A stretch of 17,726 bases of DNA from contig JALVRC010000044.1 of NCBI GenBank assembly GCA_027025255.1, positions 1 to 17,726 of the forward strand, written 5' to 3'. The translations under genes and the position numbers were made by a program. Below, piece after piece: positions 7,050 through 16,349 of this stretch. Within the stretch, counting starts at the first letter, position 1. Each line of letters opens with the position of its first letter. The stretch comes from Caldifarciminota bacterium. Lineage in GTDB: Bacteria; Hydrothermota; Tepidihabitantia; B3-TA06; JALVRC01. The notes under the pieces are model-generated. The model was not told the origin of the DNA and ran no database searches. It was given only the letters and a program-made list of their open reading frames with translations.

Positions 7050-9710
7050 ATGAGTATTGAAGATATAAAAAAAATGTTAGAAATAAAAAATGGGGCGAGT
7101 TTTATTCCAGCTGACTTGTTCATACATTCTCCTTCATCAAACAAATTTAATCCACCCTTGATGGATGGAAAAGTTGTAGACAATGCCACCTTTCTCAATT
7201 TACTCTTCAAAAGATTAAAAGAAACAAACATTAAAATGATAGGCATTGCTGATGAGAATCTTGGGATGGAAGAGAAAGGAGGCTACAAATGGCTTGATAT
7301 CATTAAAACTCACCTTGCAGAAAAAGGTATCACTGTTTTTCCGGGATTTATTACTGAGTTGAAAAATGGCTTAAGAATACTTTCTTTATTTGACAGTACA
7401 AAAAAAGGTGAAGAGTTAAATGAGATGCTCTCCTCTTTTGGCCTTTCCACAGGCAGGCGATTCTTTAGAAATAAAAAACCTATTCCAATAAATATAGATT
7501 ATAGAGTAATGCTTACCAGAATTAAGAAAAAAGGAGGCCTTAACATTCTCCTGTATGATAATGAAGAAAACAACGATTTTATAGAACTAATAAAAGACCC
7601 GTATATCACAGGCATATTTTTAAAAGGAAATAAAACATTAACAGAAAAAGCAGAACAAATAATTTACAATAACGAGGAAAACAAACTAAGAAGATTCCCT
7701 TTAACCTCTATTCACGTCTCTGGCGCAGAAAGTATTAAAGAAATTGGGACAAAAAGGGTTTACATCAGAGTAGGAGAACCTTCCATTGAAGGGTTGAGAA
7801 TCGCATTTATTGACTGGAAAACCAAAATTAAAGCAGAAGGAGATTACTTCCCTACTCAATACCCAAGAATTCTTGCTGCATCATGGGAAGGTGGTTTTCT
7901 TTCCGGAATAAAGATTCATTTTAATGAAAATATGAATTGCCTTATCGGAGGAAGAGGGACAGGGAAAACAACAGCTATTGAAACTATTCGATATGCCTTA
8001 AATCAGCTACCTAAAACTGAAAGAAACAGGAAAGAACATCAACAAATTCTAAAAGATGTTTTTCAAACAGGCTCTAAAATCTCACTTATCATCGAAACCG
8101 GAGGTTTCGAAAGCAAAAGATACATAATAACAAGAACATATCCCTTTCCCCCGGATATATATGATTTTGAAACCCTGGAGAAAAAGGATTATAGCCCGGA
8201 AGATATATTTAGCGTTGATATATATGGGAGTAAAGAGATATACGAAATATCAAAGAAACCTAATTTTCAGCTATCTTTACTTGAAAGATTTGTAGAAAAA
8301 AAGCTTATAAAATTCAGTGAAAAAGAAAAAGAATTACGAATCAAACTACGTAAAAATACAGAAGAACTTATTTCCCTATTAAAAGAGTTAGATGAGAAAA
8401 GAAGTCTGATATCTCTTCTTCCTTCAATTGAGGAAAAGCTACAAAGATTTGAAGAAATGGAAATTCCGGAAAAACTTAATGAAAAAAGAATGTTTGAAAA
8501 GGAAAAACATATAATTGAAAAAAATAAAGAGCTAACATTAGATATAGAAAGAAGATTATTAGACGTAATTACTGAAATCAGGGAGAAAATACCTCAAGAA
8601 AAGGATGAAGAGGTATTAAACAAAGAGATTATAAATAACTACTACTCTCATATAGACAACTATATAAATACCTTCGTAAATACAATAAATCACTTAATAG
8701 CGGAGTTAAAAACTAAAGAAGCCATACTAAAAGAGGCTACAGAGGAATGGGAAATAAAATATGCTAAAGCAGAAGACTCCTTTAAAGAAGGGCTAAGGAA
8801 ACTCCAGGAGATTTATCCGGATGTTGATATTAATGAATTTATAAATCTGGAAACTGAAGCAAGAAGGCTCAGAGACATAAAAATTGAAATTGATCAACTT
8901 CTTCAAAGAAAAGACATGCTTTACGAAGAAAGAGAAAAACTCATATCAAACCTTCACGATATTTTTAACAGTAAATTTACTACTATGCAGAAAGAAGTTG
9001 AAAGATGGAACAAGCATTTAAAGAACAAGATAAAAACAGAGATATACAACAGACCGGATAATAAAACCATTAAAAATCTTTTAGGTTTATACTATCCGGA
9101 AATAGACAATAACACTATTAACTCTCTTTTTAAAACTAATGATTTTTCCTTGCAAACACTCATAAAAAATGCGAGGAAAGGTATACAATCACTAATGGAA
9201 ATATACAAGATAAACGAAGAAGATGCTCTTGTTATTATGAAAAATGATAGGCTATTAAAATTAGAAGAAGAATACATTCCTCCCCATATAGAAATCTCAC
9301 TAAACGTAGGGAGTGAAAATGAACCACTATACAGGCATATAGATCATCTTTCTGATGGTCAACGCTGTACAGCAGTTTTAGGAATATTGCTTCTGCCAAA
9401 TGAGATTCCACTTATTGTGGATCAACCTGAAGAAGATTTAGATAATAGCTTTATTGTGGAAGAAGTTGTTGAACGCTTAAGGCAGGCAAAAGATAAAAGA
9501 CAATTTATTATTGCAACCCATAATGCAAATATCCCTGTATTAGGAGATGCTGAAGAAATAATTGCCTTAAGAGCTGAACTTAACAGAAGCTATATAGATA
9601 ACAGTAGCGTTGGGTATATAGACAATCCCAGCATAAAAAAACTTGTTGAAAAAATCCTTGAAGGAGGAAAATCAGCATTAATTATGAGGATGAAAAAATA
9701 TGGTGTCTAA
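7050..9710 (+). CDS. SMC-like AAA/ABC ATPase with degenerate N-terminal PHP domain (TrlF-like)
   Basis: 886 residues; the ATG follows TAGGAGG. Residues about 16-270 look like a PHP (metal-dependent phosphoesterase) domain that has lost ligands: the usual ADLHIHTxxS reads ADLFIHSPSS (residues 21-30, His to Phe24) and the usual TDHN reads ADEN (67-70). The ATPase follows: Walker A GGRGTGKTT (Gly300, Lys306), two long charged helical stretches (about 405-510 and 560-660) fit for a coiled coil, the signature LSDGQ (767-771), Walker B PLIVDQPEED (Asp791, Glu794/Glu795) and a His loop IIATHNAN (His824). This order matches proteins that I recall being annotated as TrlF-family AAA-like ATPases, related to RecN/SMC and to ATPases of several defence systems. 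The substrate is unknown. It overlaps the next gene by 11 bases, so the two are probably coupled. Confidence 0.8.
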   Translation: MSIEDIKKMLEIKNGASFIPADLFIHSPSSNKFNPPLMDGKVVDNATFLNLLFKRLKETNIKMIGIADENLGMEEKGGYKWLDIIKTHLAEKGITVFPGFITELKNGLRILSLFDSTKKGEELNEMLSSFGLSTGRRFFRNKKPIPINIDYRVMLTRIKKKGGLNILLYDNEENNDFIELIKDPYITGIFLKGNKTLTEKAEQIIYNNEENKLRRFPLTSIHVSGAESIKEIGTKRVYIRVGEPSIEGLRIAFIDWKTKIKAEGDYFPTQYPRILAASWEGGFLSGIKIHFNENMNCLIGGRGTGKTTAIETIRYALNQLPKTERNRKEHQQILKDVFQTGSKISLIIETGGFESKRYIITRTYPFPPDIYDFETLEKKDYSPEDIFSVDIYGSKEIYEISKKPNFQLSLLERFVEKKLIKFSEKEKELRIKLRKNTEELISLLKELDEKRSLISLLPSIEEKLQRFEEMEIPEKLNEKRMFEKEKHIIEKNKELTLDIERRLLDVITEIREKIPQEKDEEVLNKEIINNYYSHIDNYINTFVNTINHLIAELKTKEAILKEATEEWEIKYAKAEDSFKEGLRKLQEIYPDVDINEFINLETEARRLRDIKIEIDQLLQRKDMLYEEREKLISNLHDIFNSKFTTMQKEVERWNKHLKNKIKTEIYNRPDNKTIKNLLGLYYPEIDNNTINSLFKTNDFSLQTLIKNARKGIQSLMEIYKINEEDALVIMKNDRLLKLEEEYIPPHIEISLNVGSENEPLYRHIDHLSDGQRCTAVLGILLLPNEIPLIVDQPEEDLDNSFIVEEVVERLRQAKDKRQFIIATHNANIPVLGDAEEIIALRAELNRSYIDNSSVGYIDNPSIKKLVEKILEGGKSALIMRMKKYGV

Positions 9711-10392
9711 TATATATAGTATAGAAATACAGAATGATAATTTTTTTTGCATAAAGCTAAAAAAATCCTATGAAACACTTTTATTTGAAGAAAAAGTCTA
9801 CAAATCTATTAAGGGCCTGCTACACGACATAAAAAAAGAAAATGCAAAGGTATACGCAGGCTTCATTCCCCACTATCTTAAAACGGCAACAATACCTATA
9901 GAAAATGACATTCCTTTTGATTTTGATGAATGGGAATTTCATTTTAACAGTACCGAGAAAAAAATAAAAAAATACTATACTAAAATCAAAGATTACTATT
10001 TAGCAGTTGAACTGTCTTTTGATGAGATAAAAAGAATACATACAATACTAAATCCCATAAAAAAACATGTTCTTCATATTTATCCAATTACATTTACAAT
10101 GGTTAACCTGATAAAGAGAATTGTGAAAAATGATACGTATACGTTAATCCACACCACAGAAACTTCTTCAACTCTTGCAGTTATAAAAAATGATGTTCCT
10201 CAACTATTCAAAATTTTAGAAAATCACAACGTAGAATCATTTTTAAATGACTTACCTCAGGAGCTAAAGAATCCTACTTTTTATATTGGAAACAATAACC
10301 AAGAAAGTGTCATCATTCCTGAATATAATGGTTATTCCCCTTCTGCACAATTTGTATCTGCTTTTTCTTTAATACTAAAGGAGGTTGAATGA
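9700..10392 (+). CDS. PilM/GspL-like cytoplasmic assembly protein (divergent)
   Basis: 230 residues, shorter than typical PilM (about 350). No signal peptide or membrane helix. The sequence resembles the actin-like fold of PilM/GspL only loosely: an opening strand pair (SIEIQNDNFFCIKL), a KTATIPIEN segment, HVLHIYPITFTMVNLIKRI where PilM has its 'vep..fAl.r' helix, TLIHTTETSSTLAVIKND where PilM has 'iDIG...t.l.i...g', and a closing SAQFVSAFSLILKE. The glycine-rich nucleotide loops of PilM (GIDIG) are absent, so ATP binding is doubtful. The assignment rests mainly on its place before two short genes with PilN and PilO topology. In type IV pilus and type II secretion systems PilM binds the cytoplasmic tail of PilN. 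It starts inside the end of the ATPase gene and overlaps the next gene by ATGA. An unrelated adaptor is possible. Confidence 0.55.
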   Translation: MVSNIYSIEIQNDNFFCIKLKKSYETLLFEEKVYKSIKGLLHDIKKENAKVYAGFIPHYLKTATIPIENDIPFDFDEWEFHFNSTEKKIKKYYTKIKDYYLAVELSFDEIKRIHTILNPIKKHVLHIYPITFTMVNLIKRIVKNDTYTLIHTTETSSTLAVIKNDVPQLFKILENHNVESFLNDLPQELKNPTFYIGNNNQESVIIPEYNGYSPSAQFVSAFSLILKEVE

Positions 10393-10889
10393 TAGATATA
10401 GAAATAGATGTAAAAGAGTTTAAACAAAAAAAAGATACCAATACTCTTTTAATAAGTGCTCTCTCTGGATTAATTCTCTTTGTTATGTTTGGCATCCTGT
10501 TCCTTTTTATAACAACAAAGAGTGTTTCATTCAACAAAGAAAAAAATAAATTACTGGATAGTCTTAAGACATTACAGGTTCTAAATACTGAAATTGGTGC
10601 AATAAAAGACTCTATTGTCTCTGTAAACAATACAATTGAAAATATAAAAAAGCAAAAAAAGAAAATAAGATGGGAAATAAACAAACTTAGACCCATTTCA
10701 AAACTATTTTCAAATTATAAATTTAAAAGTCTCATCTTAAGAATAGAAAAACAAGGAAAAGGTATAAAATTCATTTCAAAGTATTCAAAAAACAATGAAT
10801 TAGTCAATATCCTAAAAAGACACTTTCCATTAGATAGTCTCTTTACTGATGAAACTGGTGTTTTCGTTTCCCAAAAGGAGGTAGAATGA
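10389..10889 (+). CDS. PilN-like bitopic inner-membrane protein
   Basis: 166 residues: a short acidic cytoplasmic tail (MIDIEIDVKEFKQKK), one transmembrane helix at about residues 22-42, then a helical, lysine-rich coiled-coil region (about 48-98, including NTIENIKKQKKKIRWEINKL) and a small C-terminal domain. This is the topology of PilN, which joins cytoplasmic PilM to PilO in the periplasm. The tail is acidic and lacks the usual INLLP motif through which PilN binds PilM, so the call is by topology and position. The start overlaps the stop of the previous gene (ATGA), with AAAGGAGG just before it; the stop overlaps the next start in the same way. Confidence 0.55.
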   Translation: MIDIEIDVKEFKQKKDTNTLLISALSGLILFVMFGILFLFITTKSVSFNKEKNKLLDSLKTLQVLNTEIGAIKDSIVSVNNTIENIKKQKKKIRWEINKLRPISKLFSNYKFKSLILRIEKQGKGIKFISKYSKNNELVNILKRHFPLDSLFTDETGVFVSQKEVE

Positions 10890-11401
10890 AAAGAACGCTG
10901 CCGTGGATTCTTTTGCTCCTTTATATCATATTTGGCAGTTTTGCAGGCTGGTTTTTTGTTAACAAGTTAAATGAACTGCGTCAAAAACATATAGAAATTG
11001 AAAACATTAAATTGAACTTAAAACAGTACGGTGATATTTGTATAACACAGGAAGACACTCTTAAAAATATTCTAAATGAAAGAAAAGAAATTCTTCTTAA
11101 AGGCAAATCTTACGAAAGAGAAAGCCCTATTGATACCTCTAATATCAGAACAAAATTAATAGCGTATAAATGTAAAAACAGAGGCATAGAATTTATAGAT
11201 GAGTCTTTAACAAACAATATTACTCTCCATCTTAAACTTAGCTGTACAGGTTCAATTAACAATTTTAAAAGAATTATAGAATATCTTTTAAACATAAAAG
11301 CCGATAAAACAATCGTTTCGTTTAATTTAAGTAAAACAACCAGGAGTAGTGTATTAAACATTGAAATCATCTACTCCTATACATTAAAGGAACCCCAATA
11401 A
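10886..11401 (+). CDS. PilO-like bitopic inner-membrane protein
   Basis: 171 residues: a very short cytoplasmic tail (MKRTLP), a transmembrane helix at about residues 7-27, a helical linker (about 28-75) and a C-terminal domain (about 80-171) with alternating strands and helices such as NITLHLKLSCTGS, INNFKRIIEYLL and SVLNIEIIYSYTL. The 'l.l.G...nf..fi..l' pattern is typical of the ferredoxin-like domain of PilO and GspM. PilO pairs with PilN in the periplasm and forms the alignment ring of type IV pili and related systems. The ATG overlaps the previous stop (ATGA) and is preceded by AAAAGGAGG. No PilP, PilQ, pilin or motor ATPase gene is in the window, so pilus function is not established. 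Confidence 0.6.
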   Translation: MKRTLPWILLLLYIIFGSFAGWFFVNKLNELRQKHIEIENIKLNLKQYGDICITQEDTLKNILNERKEILLKGKSYERESPIDTSNIRTKLIAYKCKNRGIEFIDESLTNNITLHLKLSCTGSINNFKRIIEYLLNIKADKTIVSFNLSKTTRSSVLNIEIIYSYTLKEPQ

Positions 11402-11410
11402 GGAGGTAAA

Positions 11411-11971
11411 ATGAAAAAAAGAATTATACTGACAGCTTTAGTAATGTTTACAGGCTGTTCATTATACGTATTACAAACACCTGATACTGTACCAAAGAAC
11501 AAAACAAGTTTTGGCATCGGACTTGTTGGTAATCCAGAATCAGAGGTAGCTTTCTTAATACCAGGATTCTGGGCCAGAACAGGTATTACTAAAAATATGG
11601 ATATAGGCATTCATTCATTTGGTGTTGGAATCGCTTCTGACATTAAGTATAAAATAATTCCAGGGTTTGCATTGGGTGCTGGAGCAGGGTTTGCTGTTTT
11701 AGGATTTTCTGCATACTATCTTAATGGTTCTGGATATTTTTCCATCCCCTTAAAACCCATAGAACCTTACGGGGTTTTAAGACTTACAGCCGGAGGTGTT
11801 TCCTATGAAGGAGAAGGGGCAAGTGGGCTTTCAACAGAAGCAGTTGGAGGAATAAGGCTTAATCTTAACAACAGAGCATCTATTCTAATAGACGGAGGCG
11901 TTACTATATCAAATTCTAATTCTTCAGTTATTGGAAAAGTAATTGAATTTGGCATAAGTATAGGACATTAG
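11411..11971 (+). CDS. Outer-membrane-type lipoprotein, glycine-rich beta-strand protein
   Basis: 186 residues. The N-terminus is a lipoprotein signal peptide with Cys16 in MFTGC. The rest is a run of amphipathic strands rich in Gly, Ser and aromatic residues (TSFGIGLVGNPES, MDIGIHSFGVGIASDIKYKI, GFALGAGAGFAVLGFSAYYL), ending in GKVIEFGISIGH, much like a small outer-membrane beta barrel. I do not recognise a named family and do not assign a reaction. It starts 9 bases after the PilO-like gene with AAGGAGG before the ATG, so it belongs to the same transcript. A lipoprotein after PilMNO could take the place of PilP or a PilQ pilot, but its sequence gives no direct support for that. Confidence 0.75.
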   Translation: MKKRIILTALVMFTGCSLYVLQTPDTVPKNKTSFGIGLVGNPESEVAFLIPGFWARTGITKNMDIGIHSFGVGIASDIKYKIIPGFALGAGAGFAVLGFSAYYLNGSGYFSIPLKPIEPYGVLRLTAGGVSYEGEGASGLSTEAVGGIRLNLNNRASILIDGGVTISNSNSSVIGKVIEFGISIGH

Positions 11972-11979
11972 AACATAAT

Positions 11980-12969
11980 ATGGAAAACAAATCAAATGAA
12001 ATAAATGAAATAATAAAAGAAATTGAAGAAAAAGAACTTGAAGGTCTTGTAATCTCACTTATAGGAAGCGTAAATGCAGGTAAATCAACAACAATCAATA
12101 AGCTTTTAAAGATGGATGATGCTGAAGTCTCACCTATACCAGGATGGACAAAAGACATAACACCATATAAACTTACGGATAACATCTACGTTGTTGATAC
12201 TCCTGGATTAAATGATATAAACACAACTGTTTCCAAAAACACAGAGAAATATCAAAAAGAATCTGACATAATATTATATTTCTTAAATGCTGCGACTGGT
12301 CTCACAAAAGCTGAGAAGGAAGCTTTCTTAAAAATACGTAGTTTAAAAAGACCGTATATAGTTGTACTTAATAAAATTGATACTTTAGACAATTCTTCTT
12401 TAAACGATTTAATATCATATCTTGAAGGAGAATTAGGGACCAAAAAGATTATTCCAATATCCGCTAAAACAGAAGAAGGTCTTGAAAAACTCAACGAAGA
12501 AATATTTAATGTATTAGAAACTGAAGGTAAATCCATCCTATATGCAAAAATTACAAGGAATAAAGAAATCATTGTAAAACGCTGGATCAAAGCATCAGCT
12601 ATAAGTGCTGCTGGAATTGGTGCCATTCCTATACCAGGATCAGACGTAATACCTTTAACTGGGTTACAGATTGCTCTAATACTAAAAATTGCAAAAACCT
12701 ACGGATACAAACTAACCAAAGAATCAGCTGCTGCACTTTTATCTTCAATGGCAACAGGCATGATAGGAAGAACTATTTTCAGAGAGCTTGTAAAATTAGT
12801 ACCTGGATTAGGGAATGCAATTTCCGCAAGCATTGCAGGAGCATTTACATATGGTCTGGGCATGGCTGCAAACGAATATTTTAAGAGAGGAATGAATCTT
12901 TCTCTTGAAGAAATAAATAAAACATTTACAAAATACTTTAAAGTCTTTAGAAATTTTAAAGAGGAATAG
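11980..12969 (+). CDS. Era/EngA-type GTPase with C-terminal DUF697-like membrane-associated domain
   Basis: 329 residues. The GTPase domain (about residues 20-185) has G1 GSVNAGKST (29-37), a G2 threonine (Thr57 in PGWTKD), G3 DTPG (73-76), G4 NKID (131-134) and G5 SAK (161-163), so GTP binding is very likely. Residues about 195-315 are hydrophobic and glycine/alanine-rich (AIPIPGSDVIPLTGLQIALI, then GYKLTKESAAALLSSMATGM) and resemble the DUF697/YcjF-type domain found in several membrane-associated GTPases. Role unknown; possibly envelope stress or membrane remodelling. The ATG follows the previous stop by 8 bases and has no good ribosome binding site, so translation may depend on coupling. 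It is the last gene of the operon: the antiporter promoter starts 14 bases after its stop, with no terminator between them. Confidence 0.85.
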   Translation: MENKSNEINEIIKEIEEKELEGLVISLIGSVNAGKSTTINKLLKMDDAEVSPIPGWTKDITPYKLTDNIYVVDTPGLNDINTTVSKNTEKYQKESDIILYFLNAATGLTKAEKEAFLKIRSLKRPYIVVLNKIDTLDNSSLNDLISYLEGELGTKKIIPISAKTEEGLEKLNEEIFNVLETEGKSILYAKITRNKEIIVKRWIKASAISAAGIGAIPIPGSDVIPLTGLQIALILKIAKTYGYKLTKESAAALLSSMATGMIGRTIFRELVKLVPGLGNAISASIAGAFTYGLGMAANEYFKRGMNLSLEEINKTFTKYFKVFRNFKEE

Positions 12970-12982
12970 CCTCTACTAAACC

Positions 12983-13010
12983 TTGACTTTATCCCTATGT
13001 TGTTTATAAT
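12983..13010 (+). promoter_or_regulatory. Sigma-70-type promoter of the antiporter gene
   Basis: TTGACT (12983-12988), 16-bp spacer, TATAAT (13005-13010). Transcription would start near 13017, giving a leader of about 32 bases with no Shine-Dalgarno sequence before the ATG at 13049. The -10 box lies inside the left arm of the inverted repeat described next. Confidence 0.75.
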
Positions 13011-13034
13011 ATGAGCATGTATTATAAACAACAT
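12997..13034. promoter_or_regulatory. Operator-like inverted repeat over the antiporter -10 box and start site
   Basis: Two perfect 15-bp arms (ATGTTGTTTATAATA at 12997-13011 and its complement at 13020-13034) flank an 8-base centre. The dyad covers the -10 box, the expected start site and the first bases of the mRNA. Only the right arm would be transcribed from this promoter, so it cannot form an RNA hairpin there, and no T run follows. A dimeric repressor binding here would block RNA polymerase, so the simplest reading is an operator. The regulator is not encoded in the window. Confidence 0.65.
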
Positions 13035-13048
13035 CTGGACTTTATTTT

Positions 13049-14221
13049 ATGCAGATACATGCCCTTTTAAGTTTGGCACTGATGCTAATTACGGGTATTT
13101 TGTTAGCACGATTATCAAACCTAATAAAGCTTCCATCTGTCACTGGATATATAATAGCCGGGATTATAAGCGGACCATATGTATTAAGATTAATAACCAA
13201 AGAAGTTTTATCTGTTGCCCCCTTTATATCCACACTTGTTTTAAGTCTCATTGCTTATACCTTAGGGCCAAATTTTAAAATAAAAGAGTTTAAAAAACAG
13301 GGGAAAAGTGTAATCCTTATTTCCCTTGGCGAAGTTGTTGGAGCTTTTGTACTTGTGACCCTTGCCTCCTGGTTAATAGGCGGTTTAGAATTAAACTCAG
13401 CTATGATATTAGGTGCATTAGCACCTGCAACTGCTCCTGCAGCTATTGTACTAGTAGTAAGAGAATTTAAGGCAAAAGGAGAATTAACAGACACTCTTTT
13501 AAGAGTAGTTGCTATAGATGATGCATGGGGTATTATGCTATTTGCAATTGTACTTGCGTTAAATGATATAATTGGAGGTAGTGCGTCTTCATCAATTTTT
13601 AAAGAAGTTACCAGTGCATTCTTAGAAATTCTTGGAAGTATTGGAATAGGCGTTGCCATAAGTATTATTATAAAACTTACAATTAAATTTATTAAGAGTA
13701 AAACTCAACTATTGATAACAATTCTTGCTGCAATCTTAGTTTCAGGTGGTATAAGCGAAATGCTTCATTTTTCCCCTCTCCTTGCTGGTATGGCCTTAGG
13801 GGCAACAAATGCTAATCTAATCAGGGAAAAAAAGATTTTTAATATTATAGAAGGGTTTGATGCTCCCTTCTATATCTTATTTTTTGTTTTAGCCGGGGCA
13901 AAACTGGAATTATCAAACCTTCTGACACTTGGCATACTGGGAATTATATATGTCTTCACCAGATTACCCGGAGAAATGATAGGTGCCTACGTTGGAGCGC
14001 TGTTTGCAAAGGCCTCTTCAAAAGTAAGAAAATACTTAGGGCTTGCCTTAGCACCACAGGCAGGAGTAGCGATTGGACTTGCGATTATTGCCTCACAGAG
14101 GCTTAAAAATACCGGCAATATGATTCTTGCAACAATTATAGTGACAACCATAATCTATGAAATAATAGGTCCAATCCTTGTAAAAATTGCTTTAAGTAAA
14201 GCTCGTGAAATTCAGCAATGA
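13049..14221 (+). CDS. Cation/proton antiporter, CPA2 (Na+/H+ or K+/H+) family
   Basis: 390 residues, nearly all membrane helices (about 11-12), as in the transmembrane core of Kef/NapA/NhaS-type antiporters. It lacks the C-terminal TrkA-N/RCK domain found in KefB and KefC. Seen: LIKLPSVTGYIIAGIISGPY near the N-terminus, GALAPATAPAAIVLVVREF (about residues 122-140, the broken helix), AIDDAWGIMLF with Asp157/Asp158 as the ion-binding pair, HFSPLLAGMALGATNAN, and PQAGVAIGLAI near the end. It exchanges protons for Na+ or K+ across the cytoplasmic membrane; which ion cannot be told from sequence. The start has no ribosome binding site but gives a normal N-terminus. Expression is probably controlled through the inverted repeat on its promoter. 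It converges on the Spy-like gene. Confidence 0.9.
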   Translation: MQIHALLSLALMLITGILLARLSNLIKLPSVTGYIIAGIISGPYVLRLITKEVLSVAPFISTLVLSLIAYTLGPNFKIKEFKKQGKSVILISLGEVVGAFVLVTLASWLIGGLELNSAMILGALAPATAPAAIVLVVREFKAKGELTDTLLRVVAIDDAWGIMLFAIVLALNDIIGGSASSSIFKEVTSAFLEILGSIGIGVAISIIIKLTIKFIKSKTQLLITILAAILVSGGISEMLHFSPLLAGMALGATNANLIREKKIFNIIEGFDAPFYILFFVLAGAKLELSNLLTLGILGIIYVFTRLPGEMIGAYVGALFAKASSKVRKYLGLALAPQAGVAIGLAIIASQRLKNTGNMILATIIVTTIIYEIIGPILVKIALSKAREIQQ

Positions 14222-14252
14222 AGAGGAGGAAGGTTTTCTCTTCCTCCTCTTC
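14220..14252. terminator. Hairpin between converging genes, probable two-way terminator
   Basis: Perfect 13-bp arms (GAAGAGGAGGAAG at 14220-14232, complement at 14240-14252) with a 7-base loop. It starts in the antiporter stop codon and ends six bases before the stop of the minus-strand Spy-like gene. Neither side has a solid T run, so it may act mainly as an RNA-stabilising or rho-assisted end. Confidence 0.6.
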
Positions 14253-14258
14253 TACTCA

Positions 14259-14651
14259 TCATTTCTTATTTCTTTTGCCTCTATTATACATGTGTATAAA
14301 GGCATTTGGTGCAATTTTTCTTATTTCTAACTGCATTTTAATCCTTTCCAAGCGAATCTTTGCACTTACGGAAGCAATTTTGTTAACAAGTTTCTCAATC
14401 TCTTTAATATCAGGATTATCCTTTGCCAGCAGATATCTTAAATCTACTTGAAGACTTTTCTTTTCTCCTGTTAAAGGTATTATTTTTTTATCATACCTGT
14501 ATTTTATTTCAAAAATTTTGCTTCTTTGCTCATCAGTTAAATCTTTCATCCAGTGAAGATTTTTCATGTTATTAAAATTCTTATGGGGAACATTTCTTCC
14601 CATTCCCTGCTGTGTAAGAGCTATAAGAAACATCCAGGCTATATGTTGCAT
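14259..14651 (-). CDS. Spy/CpxP-like periplasmic protein
   Basis: 130 residues on the minus strand. The ATG at 14651 follows AAAAAGGAGG. A short signal peptide (MQHIAWMFLIALTQQGMG) precedes an almost wholly helical body. MKDLTDEQRSKIFEIKYRYD resembles the first 'LTxeQ...i..l' helix of Spy/CpxP and periplasmic heavy-metal sensor proteins, followed by KKSLQVDLRYLLAKDNPD and a long charged helix (IEKLVNKIASVSAKIRLERI). The family binds unfolded envelope proteins or takes part in metal and envelope stress sensing. Metal-binding residues are not obvious. The gene starts 118 bases downstream of the 16S rRNA 3' end on the same strand, and no promoter of its own is seen, so it may be read from the rRNA promoter. 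The exact subfamily is uncertain. Confidence 0.7.
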   Translation of the reverse strand: MQHIAWMFLIALTQQGMGRNVPHKNFNNMKNLHWMKDLTDEQRSKIFEIKYRYDKKIIPLTGEKKSLQVDLRYLLAKDNPDIKEIEKLVNKIASVSAKIRLERIKMQLEIRKIAPNAFIHMYNRGKRNKK

Positions 14652-14728
14652 TACAACCTCCTTTTTACTAATTAGACGTAAAAAGTTGGGTTTTGTTTAA
14701 TTTTAAAGATATGGGATAAAAAAGGATA

Positions 14729-14741
14729 GGAGAGGGAGAGA
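14729..14741 (-). other. 3' arm of the 16S rRNA processing stem
   Basis: In the transcript this reads TCTCTCCCTCTCC. It pairs with the leader segment at 16350-16363 with a single bulged base. A long stem closing the ends of pre-16S RNA is the usual RNase III substrate, so the 16S precursor looks complete on its own. Confidence 0.65.
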
Positions 14742-14769
14742 ACTTAGAGGTAAATCACAAAAATATAAA

Positions 14770-16338
<1,569 letters not shown>

Positions 16339-16349
16339 AACGTTTTGTC

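Noticed and set aside
7050..9710. Calling the ATPase operon a known phage-defence system
   Set aside because: The ATPase resembles those in several defence systems, but no partner nuclease, reverse transcriptase or known effector is beside it, and PilMNO-like genes do not belong to a defence type known to me.
14218..14451. 77-codon plus-strand frame starting at the antiporter stop
   Set aside because: It is antisense to the Spy-like gene, which has a signal peptide, a family motif and a strong ribosome binding site.
14652..14769. tRNA or 5S gene in the 16S downstream spacer
   Set aside because: No cloverleaf, TTCGA-type loop or CCA end can be made; the spacer holds only the processing-stem arm and the ribosome binding site of the next gene.
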